Assembly (NCBI GenBank): GCA_018806985.1 | Contig: JADANN010000099.1 | Span: forward strand, 3,381,501 to 3,445,500 | DNA from: Angiostrongylus vasorum | Taxonomy: Eukaryota; Nematoda; Chromadorea; Rhabditida; Metastrongylidae | Direction of reading: 5' to 3' | Length of the DNA: 64,000 bases | Shown here: piece by piece, positions 12,585 through 25,100 of the stretch | Layout: each line of letters starts with the position of its first letter | Position numbering within the stretch: position 1 is the stretch's first letter | Position numbers and translations under genes: made by a program | Notes under the pieces: generated by a model | Seen by the model: only the letters and a program-made list of their open reading frames with translations | Database searches by the model: none | Told to the model about the DNA's origin: nothing

Positions 12585-12865
12585 GGGCGCGTGTGGTGCG
12601 GTGGTCGGAGGCGCCCTGCAAGGTGCACGTGGAATCGATCCGCGCGCCCATTGCCCACCAAGCCTTCCATACCACCGGAGTCGGCAGCTAGGTACCAGAC
12701 TTGTCTGGGAGGATGGCAGCACTGGCTCGATACATCAGGAGGCCACCGCGAGTCATTGTAAAGGCCAGATATGCATCCAATCACCTCAAAATGATGCTTA
12801 ATGAAATCGAATGCATGGCGCATCCCTCACCGATTGATCAACGCCGAGAGCTTTGTCATTTTATG
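12585..12865 (+). repeat. Family C SINE-like element (reference copy)
   Basis: The head GGCGCGTGTGGTGCGGTGG is followed by a B-box-like GTGGAATCGATCC, the body (AAGCCTTCCATACCACCGG, GACTTGTCTGGGAGGATGGC, GGCTCGATACATC), and the tail GCGCATCCCTCACCGATTG, GATCAACGCCGAGAGCTTT. About 280 bp. Confidence 0.75.
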
Positions 12866-13489
12866 CTTCCATATTACTGACACGAAAGTCGTTGTAGTTC
12901 TCTTTCGTCATTTCCTGGCACTCAGGAAATACCAGAGGTGGTCTGTTATGTGGAAATGACTTGCTTAGGAACAAAACTCTCCAGCAAACTGGACAAATCG
13001 CTCATGATTTAAGCATTTGTCGTCCAGTTTGTTGGAGATTGGGAAGCTCTACACTGTTTTGTGCTGTAGAAGCACTCATTCGTTGCTGAGCTGTGAGTGT
13101 AACATGTTCACGTACCATTGATGAACTAACTAGTATTCATCAAAACTTGTATGGATATCGAAAGTGAGAAAAAACGCTTAGATTAGCTGGTTATGTGATA
13201 AAAAATCAAAGAGTATGTTTGGAGTACGGACGTTCCCTGTTTCTGGCTGTGGAATACAAAGGAGGATGCTAAACAGCCAAACTTATAAACTGCTAGAAAT
13301 TTCTTTGCTTCTCACAAGTATACTTCTCACAACTATGTCTGTAACGCTAGTTTTTAGGTACAGAATAAATCCAGCTTGTTTGAAGGTGTTCTCTACTGCG
13401 TGATGAGTGCATACATCGTGGAATAGCTGTTGTATTGAAAACCCTTGTAAAGTGAAAAAATGAAATAGGAATTTGATACCTTGCTAGTA

Positions 13490-13735
13490 ACTCAGATTTC
13501 GAGAGATGCTCTACTGAAGGAAATCTGACTCGACACGAAGGCGAAGACGCCACAGTGAGAAGGCCAACAGTTGTGGACCGTCGACTCGGATCATCGGCTC
13601 TGATGAAAACGAGGACGTCATAACGTTAACCGAATAAAAGTTGTAAAACAACCTAGTGCAAGCTCAACAATTTAAACACGTGTTGACTAGTCATACCGAG
13701 CTTAAGGAAAAGTCGGTTTTGAAATAATTCTGGTT
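13490..13735 (+). repeat. Family A element, copy A2
   Basis: Contains a hammerhead-like core at 13594-13633: TCGGCT, CTGATGA, a stem AACG/CGTC with loop AGGA, then ATAACGTTAACCGA where the ribozyme consensus would be GAAACGTTAGCCGA. It ends with AAGGAAAAGTCGGTTTTG, as in other copies. The altered GAAA box makes activity unlikely. Confidence 0.6.
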
Positions 13736-14074
13736 AACTCAAAATGGAAATTGCGGATCAGTTCCTTCTGAAATGAGCATAGGGTTCGAAGCCACTGAAC
13801 AGTGGCGCATATGTTACAACACTGGATTTGTTCCGATTTTCTGTTCATAAGTTTTTTTTGTCAAGTTATGAGTGAAACAGCGCCGTGTTTATTTGTTTTG
13901 AACCCATTCATGTTCACAACGATAACGGTGACACCACTGAACGAAACACGTATGAGTGGATTTCTTTTAGTCGGTTTGACCTCCACGTATACCTCCTTTG
14001 TTCCAAGGATGATATTTGATAAAGCGTGTAAATGTTAAACTACTGCCTCTTAATATTTTCTCGATTTATCGTTA

Positions 14075-14420
14075 CTGGGAGCGGTTAGTGCATTGGTACT
14101 GACACAGTACATCACGAGCGCGGTACTACTTCGGTTCCGCCCAAACCCAACAAGTCTCGTTCTTTTGGCATCGCCGAATTATTACTGGATTTGTCCAGAT
14201 GCAGTTCATTTCACGTGACCCAAATGGGAAGCCCTAGCCATGCTACCCAGGACTCCAAGGACCAGCATTCCACGATATTGATAAGGAAGACGATCCTCAA
14301 GCAGCATTCGAACCCACTCGTGAGAGTCCGAAGAGTTCGTGAACATTGAGTGCGAGGAAACGAATAGAATGCTGAAAGCACTTGGATTTGCACAGTAGAT
14401 GTGAATAATGGTCGTGTAAA
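14075..14420 (+). repeat. Family D SINE-like element, copy D2
   Basis: Head GGGAGCGGTTAGTGCATTGG with a B-box-like CTTCGGTTCCGCCC; the body parallels 8440-8745, including CACTCGTGAGAGTCCG and GCGAGGAAACGAATAGAATG. The antisense frames across it are not genes. Confidence 0.55.
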
Positions 14421-14742
14421 ACAACGAAAAAAGTTTTCTTTAATGGTTTTCATTTAACGGTAATCAACATCTTGGTTCCTCGATAAGCCTGCATGAGTTT
14501 GTTACAAATGTTTATTGTAGTTAACGTTTTAGAGCCACTCTTTTCAGAACGGCGATCATAGCACTGGAACGGAAGAAGGACTGACTTTGCACGGCGGTTT
14601 CCCAAGTTACAGGAAGGTTCTTGATTGATCGCTATCCAAAATTATTCGTTTTCATGGTAACAATAAACTGAAGTGTCAGCCTCAAAAGATTTATAACAAT
14701 CTGTCAACCTGTTTTTAATCTTTCAATAATAGTGATAAAAAA

Positions 14743-14960
14743 AGATGCACCATGCATCAGACTTCATTAAGCATCTATTGGAGGAGATCGAGTGCATATC
14801 TGGCCTTTACAACGACTCGCGGTGACCTGCCGATGTATCGAGCCAGTACTTGCCGACCCCGGAGGAATGGAAGGCTAGGTGAGCTACGAACGCCGGATTC
14901 GATCCCACGCGTGCGTCGAAGAGCGCCTCCGACCACTGCGCCACACCTACCTATTATAAG
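14743..14960 (-). repeat. Family C SINE-like element
   Basis: The minus strand gives the C head (GTAGGTGTGGCGCAGTGG), the B-box region (GTGGGATCGAATCC) and the CGAGTCGTTGTAAAGGCCAG body. The 5' part of the tail is missing. Confidence 0.65.
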
Positions 14961-15454
14961 TATAGTGTTAGTATAAATAAACAGATAATTTCTTATAAAG
15001 AAGGAATGAAATACGACATTTGAAAGAAATTTGCTTTAAATTTATCTCTGACAGCTGCAGCATTTTTACCACTTCTAGTTTGGTTACTCGTTGACCAACT
15101 TAATCTGGTCATCACTAAAATCTGTTCTCCTCTCTCACTTGCCGGACTAATCCAAGAAGTTCTCCTTACTCAAGATACATAGTCCTCACTCAGGATACAT
15201 AGCGAGAATCATAATTTTTGTATGCCACTCCTAAATTTTGGAAAAGAGGGGTGTCCAAGAGCGGCTTGAAAAGCTCGACCAATGGACAACCAGAAACTGA
15301 ATTACTTCCCACACTACCTGGCCTCTTGATTGTAGTTTTTTGGTTTAGCCTTAGAAATGTTAATACTTTAGATCTTTTTTGGGCCCTTTAGGTAATTCAG
15401 TGAAGTATGCAAAATTTTTTCTTGTTGGAATACTTAGTTCCGATTTACGGACTA

Positions 15455-15655
15455 ATTTATTACAATCTCTGCCAATCATTCGAGCGGTGCTCCACTCCAC
15501 TGGATTCGACTCGGTGCGACAATGAAGACCCACATTGCAAGGGCGAACAGCTGTAGTTAATCGACTTCAATCATTCTGGCTCTGACGAAGGCGAAAGCTA
15601 AGAAATCTTAACCAAATAAAGTTTTGTATCAAGCTCATGCTGACTTATTTATGAA
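15455..15655 (+). repeat. Family A element, copy A3 (decayed)
   Basis: Keeps GGCTCTGACGAAGGCGAAAG followed by AACCAAATAAAG, a hammerhead-like 5' half, but the second stem strand and the GAAA box have decayed. Confidence 0.5.
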
Positions 15656-15774
15656 AAGAGAAGCAGACATTGATTACTCATTCCGAAACTACGTGAAAGC
15701 CAGTCTAGGTCAAACTATGTTATTGCTCATAGCATGGATAATTTGAAAACAAGGATGAGAAAAAGGCAAAGCAA

Positions 15775-15930
15775 GGGCGTCGACTGGTGGGATGGATAGA
15801 CATGAGCCCCCTGTAAGGGTAATAGCGGGTTTGAAGCAAAGTTGAGGGTCCCGAATTTTGCTCATATCTCAACTCCCTTATGGGTATAGTTCAAGACATA
15901 CACTGCCGAAAAGAAAGTGAAATAAGCAAA
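15775..15930 (+). repeat. Family B SINE-like copy (diverged)
   Basis: GGTGGGATGGATAGACATG replaces the usual head. The CCCCTGTAAGGGTAATAGCG block, a GTCCCGAATTTTGC body and the CTGCCG tail are recognisable. Confidence 0.45.
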
Positions 15931-17017
15931 AAATATAAGTTCAAACATTATCTCAGTTAATTCATTGCAGGTACAGTGTTTTATTAGCCCCCGGTGGAGC
16001 GAGAAGAAATATGATAAAGTTACCGTTTATACATTGGTCTCATTTGTTATGCTAAATTCATACTGCACCTAACGCTAAAGAAGAAACACTTTTTAAATTG
16101 TGAATTGAATCGCTGTTATTATAATCATTTTTACAATAGTGTTCAAAATGCACGCAACACTTAGGTGAATTCTGGGAGAGGTAGAGAAGAAAGTCCATGC
16201 TAAGCTCACTTTTTGACTGATTGTAGAGTCCAAATAGATGTTATCAACCATTCTTCAATCATTTTCAACTCTGCATTCATAGAAGTATTCAGATTTCGGA
16301 CTACATTGCGAAGTAATCCAAGTGTGAATCTTCGGCAGCATTGCTAGAAGATTTATTCTTTTTATAAAATCTGCTAGTGCCTCGTTGTTAAAACTTACCA
16401 AAGGATTGCAAAATATGCACAAATGAAAAAGCTCATATCGAACAGATCGAGAAAGTTGCCTGGAAAGAAAATCATTTCCCAGTCCTCAGTTTCGTCAAGT
16501 TAGGTCAATGTGTTATCAGCGATGAAATGTTGCATAGTTAAGGTCTCATTAAAACCTCCCCAATATCTCGATGATTGGCGAATAGGTACTGACCCCTCTA
16601 CTGTGGATCTGGCTTATCCACTAGTTTCTGTACGCACGTCATTTCAGAAGCGAAATCGTAACTTATCGCTTCAGCAATTGTCCAAAAAATAACACAGATT
16701 TGAACGCGTTAATGGCTCAGTACAAGTACAACTCAATTCATCTTTTCCGACTATGTAGAATGTGCAGCGAAGCTAAAAAATGGCATCATTTTTGGTGGTA
16801 TCTGACCTTCTGTCTTTTTTCCTTGGTGAAGTTTTGACACATATGAGATACATTCTTATAACTCACTCTTTCGTTTTAATTAGCAGATTTTTTTACAATG
16901 TATATTTGAAATGTGTGCCGTAGATTGCAATTGGCTGCCACAATATGCATAGATTTCTACTTGAACAAATTAGAAAGAAATATTCTATCACTATCTTTGT
17001 TCCCTCCTAGTGCTTTA
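15931..17017. other. No supported feature
   Basis: AT-rich. Short open frames only, with no domain, repeat or RNA gene recognised. Confidence 0.35.
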
Positions 17018-17405
17018 CTGCATCATCGCGGGTAGGAGGTGTTCCCGGGTGTTGGGCTGCGATGTGCAGTAAAGGGATTCATCTTCCCAGCAGAGTCTTC
17101 CAAGCTAGGAAGGAGACCGACGTTTCCACCATGAAACCCAGCTAAGAGTAAATCAGTACCAGGTTTCACCACCGTCTTGGTACTAAGGAAGTCGCATTGT
17201 GGCAAATCGATCTCTGACCCACAAGGGTGGCGACTGCCAGTGGTGGTGACGACCTGGGTCAGAATTTGGGTAGGCTGGTCTCGGGACTCTAGGGAACCAC
17301 TATGGCTAAACCAGCAAGACTCCAAAGAAATGGGAATTATGTTGGGGCCCGCGCAACCAGTAAAGATGGACCATCCAAGTATCCAAGTATCTTTGTTCTT
17401 ATTCA
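17018..17405 (-). repeat. Family E repeat
   Basis: Reverse-oriented copy. The minus strand reads from the TACTTGGATGGTCCATC start through GGTTCCCTAGAGTCCCGAGA and TTGTGGGTCAGAGATCGATT to the GGAACACCTCCTACC-type end. The apparent 127-residue open frame is the family's shared frame. Confidence 0.65.
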
Positions 17406-18409
17406 TTGCGAGCGTATGGTGATAGCAATTAACAAAAATTGTCTCGTGGAAGGAGGAAAAAGTGTAAAAACGAGGGAATCAGAGGTGGAAACGAGGGGAA
17501 TCAGAGGTGGAATACATTAAGCTACCACCTTGGTAAAAAAATTTTACTCAGCTCTGAGAAGAGTTACTACTACTAAGCCTAAAGTATTTATTTGCTTTCC
17601 AACTTTGTATTCCTCTGAAGAGGTAACGAGCTCCTTTTGTTGTCGGTTAAGTTTTTTTGTTCTAGTTTACTCGTTTTTAGAACATTACGCCTCATTCAGA
17701 TTTGCTCGTGTACAAATAACCAGTTGAATAGCGCACTTTGCTTTGATGTTTGTACGAAGTGACGCCAGCGAACGATTGAGCAAAAAAGAAACAGCTGTTT
17801 TTGTCCAGAAACCATCTATTAACCGTCCACTTCAAGTGAACATATATCGCCCTGTAGTGCACTCTATTAATCAAGATGAAGGTGTAAATATACAGATGTT
17901 TTAGACGACACAATAAGCCTAGCTAAGGTTCAAATAATAGAGGTTTACTTATTTCTACACGCTAGTCTGGTCGACCACTGTCTATAAAGTTTCTCGTGAA
18001 AGCATTTTCGGAAGAGGATTGCTGTTGAAGATTTCCGCGGCAAGTCATTGTGAATGCGCTAGAAAATATGGCATTTGGCTGTTCGCAGAGAATACGCTAG
18101 TTGAGGAAAGCTTCACCAAGTGCTTTCCTCTTCCGCGGTGTTGGTTGTGCAAGTCGTGGTCGGGCATTGTGTGTAACAGAATGAATTCGTTTCGAATGAC
18201 CATGTCGATTGCCGATCATAATACATTTTGTCCATTTCCTGAAAATACTTCTTTGATGCAATACTTTCGCCTCGATTAACGGATTTGAAACAGTTTTGGG
18301 TGTATACGTCCAAATGTGGCAGTACGAGTGGAGGATTTGGATGTGTAGTGTCCACTTCAGAGACATGCGAAACATTTTCGCCACAATGAGACAGGCGAGA
18401 CGATTGACC

Positions 18410-18570
18410 CACATGGTGTGGTGGTGAATGCTTTAGCCTCCGCAAAATGTAATAGCGTGTTCGTTTCCCACCGCAGACACCTGCGGTCCGGAGTTTTGCA
18501 AATATCTCAGCATCATTGTGGTTGAGTCACACATAATATTCTGTCGTGAAAAATTTTAATAAGCAGCAAA
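18410..18570 (+). repeat. Family B SINE-like element
   Basis: Head CATGGTGTGGTGGTGAATGC, CGTTTCCCACCGCAGACACC-type centre, CGGAGTTTTGCAAATATCTC body and a tail with GCAGCAAATAAAA. Confidence 0.65.
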
Positions 18571-21500
18571 TAAAAAATTTTTTGCCACAGTATGTATTCG
18601 ATAACTGATAGGAAGTAGATCGACGCAAGGAAAGTGAAACAGAAGACCCATCCTCTACTCTTAATGATTTACAGAAAGCCTTTTTTTCGAAGAAGTTCGC
18701 TGACCGGTAATCAGGCTCACAAATAGCCGTCATTTCATTTTGGATCGTTGTGATGAATAATGGTTACTGTATGAAACGCGTAGATACGAAATAAATTCAA
18801 CTATGCGACAGATCCCTTCTAAATGCAGATAAATTGCATGCATACCCTTCATACCCACATAACGATATAGCGAAGTCTCTTCTACAGTCCTGTCATGTTC
18901 GCAACCAGTCAATTTCACTATTTATCCAACAATTATTGTTTATTGTCAAAAAGCCAGAAAGTCCACTAAGGCTGCAAGTAGGGCTCGTCATAAATTTGTC
19001 CAGGAACTTCTACTAACAAAAGATTTCATTTTTTGAAGTAATTCAGCCGACAGACTTTCTATCTATAGACTTCGGAACACTCACCTTGCGGCTTTTTTGA
19101 GGGAAAAAAATTGATTCCGCTATACAATGAACCCAGCTTAGATCGTGGGCGTTTGTTGTACCCAATCCATTTCTATCCGTATGTATAAACTTTCAGCAAG
19201 CATTTTTCTTAGCATCCTCCAATGTTAGTGGTAGTCACTTGGTGAAAGGTCCCATGAATAACACAAAAACTGGATGGGTAGGTTACATGACGAGAAGAGT
19301 TGATGAGCGAAAAGTGTAGTAGTGTGGACGTCAAAAAAGGAAACAACCGTCATATGCTGTAATCGTCTACAAGATGAGCGATCTTCTTGAAGCTGCCAAC
19401 GTTTTATGGCTCGTGGAATGCTACTCCTAGACGTCACCATTCTCGAAACAATCCACTGTGGTGGATAGCACAACTTGTTCAGATTGGTCATCCAAGTATT
19501 CAAGTATGATAATTTACTAAAATAGGTAACTTCTTCCTATATGTAACGTCGTGGAAGGGAAAAGACTCATAAAAAATTCTTGGTCTTGCATCGGCAACAG
19601 CCATTTTCCTCCTTTCCAAGAGTTGTTATTGCTTACTTTAACGCTTCTGATTTTCAAGAACTATTACATTGTCGAGATCAGAGAGTGATGATGAGTGTGC
19701 GAAGCTGCAGTTGACCAGCCCTACTTAGTGCAAACAGAGCGATTTCTCTTCCGAGGTGCTCTGTCCACCAACTGTTCTTATGAACAGTTTACTCATACTT
19801 ACTCAATATCACGTTTCTAAGACCCTTTACCATATTTGACATATAAAGATAATAAGATAAACGTTCAGGTTTTTATTCGGAAAGATTTCGTGCTATTTTT
19901 AGACTATAAAGACCGCATAGACCATGACACCCGTGATGCTAAATGTCTTCGCTCGTATGTTACCTCTTCAAAATTTCGTCTCGAAAGAGTTGTTGTTCAC
20001 AACAACTACAATGTTTTGAAGTAAAATTATTTTTTTGCACTTTACATGTTCCCCATCACATCTGGTATGCGTTCGATTCGTTTCGCTCGCATTCATCCAC
20101 ACAAAGGTCTTCGAACATATTATTGTTGCCATTATTTCGACTTCTTCTCGAGGATATCGTCTTCTTTATGAATGTTGTAGAATTCCAGTCGGGTCGATTA
20201 TCCTTGAAATCGCTGAGCTAAAGCGTTCCCACAAGGAATGGAGAAGTGCGTTGGAGAGGGCGCCGAACCAGCATCTTCCTTCCTGATGGACTGCATCACT
20301 AGTCATTGCTTTGCCTCCCTCCCCCTTCTTTTTTCTTATGAAATTCGCTGCCATCTTATGGTTTCTGTTTACCTGCACCACTTGAGAAAGGTTGTTAAGT
20401 GCAACTCAAGTAAATGCGGGAAATCACGAACACTATTACACCAAGCCTATGACCTTCATGGATATCGGAGAGGCCTCTCTTCACCCTTCGACTTTCTTTG
20501 AAGTCGGAAGTGCTGTTGTTGTAGAATATTCTCTATTTTTAGTGAAGGCGTTAAATTCTAGACATTTTGCGTTGAAGGTAAATGAGGAAGATGTCGCGAA
20601 ACGTTTATTATATGTGTAGGAAAATTCAGAGTGTAATAGTTGTCGTGTGCATGAAGCGCTGGCGAACGTTTTGTTTTCGACCGAGACAACGTGTCACAAA
20701 GTGCTCTTGACAGCCGAGTCGTTCCGAGTTCATCTGCACGAGCTTGACGTCACAACAGAGTAGTGGGCGCACTGAAGGTGTCTTGCCCGGAAATTCACCG
20801 CATCTTCTTCTCAATCGATGTTATGGATGAGCAAAGTCGAGTTCACAGCAGATGTTGTGTCTTGTGTATCCTATCGAATGGTTCAATAACCTGCATCCGT
20901 TCGTTTCCGTGAACATTCATATTATATCCCACAAATGTACTTTTGCTACGTAGGATTCTGCCTCCTCCGTGTTTTTCCTCCACATAAATCTTCCAGTCAA
21001 TTCATACATCAAAGGACTTCGTTATAACTAGAAACAACCGCGCTTTCCTAACCATTCTTCGAAATGTTGCTTCAGATTTTCTGCCTATTCTTGTGCCCAC
21101 TACTTTTATCATTCTTCACTCCTCACTACTTACTGATTTGTGTTCTCTTCTATCTACCCGGAGAGTGTTGTGAATCCAAGTTTTGACCAGCTACAAAAAA
21201 TTGAGTGCGTTCGTTGAAAAGCTGGAGAATTTTTTATGTAGAATACATAAATGTACCCCATTTCCCTAATTTCTGAGACAAATTTCGGCTTTACCTTCTG
21301 TAACGAACATCCATCCATTTAAAGTACTTGTCCGAAGTACTAGAAGAATTTCTATCATGTTCTTCCTTTGGTACTTTCTTTACACCGCACCGCTTGAAAA
21401 AAAAGCACTTTTATTTCCTCACAAACGATTTCGTTACACAGGAATAGAAAGCTACCTATTGTCACATAACATGCAAATTTAAGAAGGAACCACTTCACCT

Positions 21501-22090
21501 TTATTACGTCTGCGAGAATTCTCCTACATTATCTGGATACTCGCATACGTGGACAAGCCGTCAGCACACATCGTGATTGCATTCTTGCAACCGTCCATCA
21601 TCCACATAGGCGGTTGAGTTCGTGTCTAGCTTCTGTTGCAGCTTGAAGCCGCGTTACCACCTCTCCTCACTGACAGCTTGAGTGCTAGCCGGTCGTGATG
21701 CTCCCTCCAAACACGAAGTAGTCAGCCAAAGGTGTTTCCAGCTCTTCAACACGGGCTGCCGCCATTCTCGTGGATCAGATTTGTTGCCTTAAAATCCAGA
21801 TTCTTCTGTGATGACAACGATCACTGTAATGGAAACGAATCCTGTTATTAGTCCAGCGACCGATAAGTTACGATGTAGGAAGTGGAATACCGCATTGTGT
21901 TAATGGTTGAAATTAGAATTAAGATGAAATTAGAATCTTCCATTGTTTTACTTGTCAGAGATTGGAATATAAGGTGGAGTCACCAAATTGCTGCCAGAAA
22001 TAAATGTCGCCTATTGCTCAATTTTTTTCTTCAAGGTGTTGATTATTATGTCATAAAAGCATGTAAAGTATTATTTTTATTTCGAACTTT
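18571..22090. other. Intergenic stretch with weak coding hints
   Basis: No gene is supported. Low stop density at 20035-20286 and 20392-20619 (frames with YTKPMTFMDIGEASLHP and EVGSAVVVEYSLFLVKALN, and a donor-like GTAAAT after GCGTTGAAG) could be unrecognised exons, but I cannot join them to anything. Confidence 0.25.
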
Positions 22091-22095
22091 TTCAG
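22087..22095 (+). promoter_or_regulatory. Possible spliced-leader (trans-splice) acceptor
   Basis: ACTTTTTCAG-type consensus acceptor 42 nt upstream of the methyltransferase ATG with no upstream exon visible. This is the usual layout for a nematode SL addition site. It is an inference; an ordinary 5' UTR intron is equally possible. Confidence 0.35.
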
Positions 22096-22137
22096 AATAT
22101 ATGCTCAAGAATAGACCAGCAAAGCAAGTTATTTAAA

Positions 22138-25100
22138 ATGTCAGAAACCGGTATTCCCGTGCAAAAAGTTCTAGACAGGGATTCATTTCACAAAGAATTT
22201 AGCACCGAAGCCTACTTGAAGGTAAGTTGAGTGGCCCTATTAGTGCCTTATTTTTTGTTCTAGGTTTTACAGCATAGCTCATCTAAAGAGCTTGGCATTT
22301 TCAAAAACTTGGGGAAGCGGCGAATTGCCATGTGTGCCAAGTATTATTATGGTACAACTTAGTTCAACCATATATCGGACTAGCAAATCAGACTTTCTGT
22401 TACACGTTGTCTGTCAAGACTTACAAAAGATACGAAATCCGTATTCCTTTCATGCCATTTGCAAAAATTACTTCTGAAGTACCAGTGCGGGGCAATTTCT
22501 CTGGATTTTATAACTCCGTGATTTTTCCGCCTCAACCCACTTGCAAAAAAAAACATAAAAATGAAAAAAAATGATGAAGGCGTCGGGAGTTACTTAGGGC
22601 CAAGAAGTTTCTTACTTTCATTCAACGCAATTTGCCTTCAGATGTTCTATTGCTTTTAGTGTTTTCTACAACTTTAGGATTTCTATATTAAAGTGGACGA
22701 TTCAGCAATGCAGATGGTGCTCACATTTTTGCCAAATATTGTTGCCAGGATCGGGAAAATGAAACGAGTTTTGGATTTCGGTGCTGGCCCAACGATTCAT
22801 GTCGCCGCATCTTTTCGACAACAAGCAGATGAGGTATACTATGACCGCTACTCTACTCTTTCATGAAGTCGTCGATTTAATCAAGAATCTTCTCCATGAT
22901 AGCTTCTATTTACGAATATTATTAATAATGGCTTAAAAAGCCACGAGTGCCAGAAAATGCGTGGCAGTAGAGAATCGAGAGCTCCAACTTCAAATGATCT
23001 ACATCTGTATGTTTCTACTGGGAAGGTATCACTGAGTTCTCAGAAGCTTCTCGGTTCATCTCTTTGTTTTTTTTTACTTAAGCGAGCAGAGGAGATAAAA
23101 ATTAACGCAGGATAGATTAAATGGCTTATAAAAAATATTTTACCAAAGATGGAAGTTGAGCAACCACAACAAGCATTGTAAGAATTTATTGGCAGAGCAG
23201 TTCGTGCTCACTATGGATTTTTTGATTTGTTTGATAAGCTTGGGTGACAAATTGCATTGCTGGAGCTCGCATTATGGATTTCTCACGTCGACGACATTGT
23301 TGATATCCATGTGGAAGCACCACCTTTACACGATTTGTTGTTCTAACACGACCAAGAGCAGACTAGATAGAATAGAGCTTCGTTGCAGATCTATCTTGCC
23401 GATTATCTTCCTCAGAATCGTCAGGAACTTGAGCGATGGTACGAGGGAACCTCGAATTTTGACTGGTCGCAACCATTGAGGATGATTTTAACACAAGAAG
23501 GAAACTCTTGGAATGATCTCGACGAAATGATCAAAATTACTAGACAAAAAGTCAGTTACTTTTGTTTTTACCAATGTTTGCAATTTTTGGACATTCTTGA
23601 ACACGTATAGCATGGTTTGATTCTCTCGAAAAGGAGTTCAGCTGAAATTGTCCCATCCCAATGAATGGGAAGATTAGGCACGGTTTAGAAGTTACAGTAA
23701 GTTAATATACTAATTTACAAACTGTATGATAATTGCAATAATGTTTGAACGAACTGAAATTTGCTTCCCGAGCTCTGCGAACACCTTGAGATCATGGAAC
23801 GCTTCCCATTCCCACATTATAACCTCTTATTTCGTCACTTATGATTTTATTGCCATTGGTTCTTAGGGTGTTTTTCATCTACAGCAAGAATACATTCTTC
23901 TGCAAAGAATTATAACTGCTGTTCAAGTGCAGGAAGCAATGAGTTTACACATTCGTTTTTGTCGTTAGGCGATGGGTTATTTGAATAGTTCCCTTTGCTT
24001 GCAGACGCAAGCACGGCTTTACTAATGTTTACCCGTTCACTTAAAATGTTAGATAGAGCTGTCTACTGTTGAACCGACAGTGCTCAGATCTTCTCTTCAA
24101 CTTTCCTCTTTGAATGAACAATGGTGAATTGAATCTGACATGATTCTGACGTGTATGATTTGCATAAAAACTAAGTGCCGGATATGATACAACATGGAAG
24201 GCAGTTTGGCAGTCAGTGGTTTAATCGATTTCACATTCTCCTGTGTGGCGACAGCCGCCTTCACAAAGGATGAGATCCGGTAAACTTAACTGAACCCCCT
24301 CTAGCAATGCTCTTTTTGCACATAGTCATGGATAGATCGCCATAGAGCCCTATAAGACATAAATGATAAAGAATAATGCTTTCGCCTTTGATCAATCCCC
24401 TAGGAAACCGCCATGCATTCAACTTCATCAAGCATCGTAGTGGTGGCTGAATGGTATTTGGCCTCTGCGATGACTTGTAGAGCCTTAGCGATGTCTCAAG
24501 TCAGTGTTTTCCTCCCAGACACGTTTGGTACCAGTTTGAGAAACAGCTAAAGATAAAGTGCTTGCTTTACTCGGTAAATGAGATTCCCTGAACTAACGAG
24601 CATGTGGCATCCAACCGCAATGATCCAGAGATATTTGCAAAACATGGACTCCAGACGAGATTGGAAGATGGGGTTACCGTTGCCGGAGCTCACTTGCCAT
24701 CCACTGCACCACAGAGACCCCTTGTTTTGACTTCCACTCGGCCACTTTTTTGTGGTCGAAATCAAGACGTTGAACTTTTTACCCACTGCCTATTATTTTA
24801 ATTGAAAGGGTGATCGCGGGTTGGAATCTGGCCTGAAGTTCAAGTTTAGCAAATATCTCAGCATCATTCTGGTTGGATTTTACAAAACACCTGCCGTGAA
24901 AAAAATAAAAAGCGGTAAATAAAAAAGTTGAACATAACGTACATGTGTTGTATATTACATGGCACCTGTAACCACTACGTTAGCACACGCCGCTCTATGA
25001 CAATATTTGTATAGAGCGGAACTCGTACTTTTTTTCCAATCGCAAAAAATCGTTCTCAACGTCTTCGGTTCGTAGAATTATAGCAGGTTCAATTACGACG

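Noticed and set aside
17023..17406. Long antisense open frame (127 codons) as a gene
   Set aside because: The same frame recurs in every family E copy, with no conserved protein and with frameshifts between copies.
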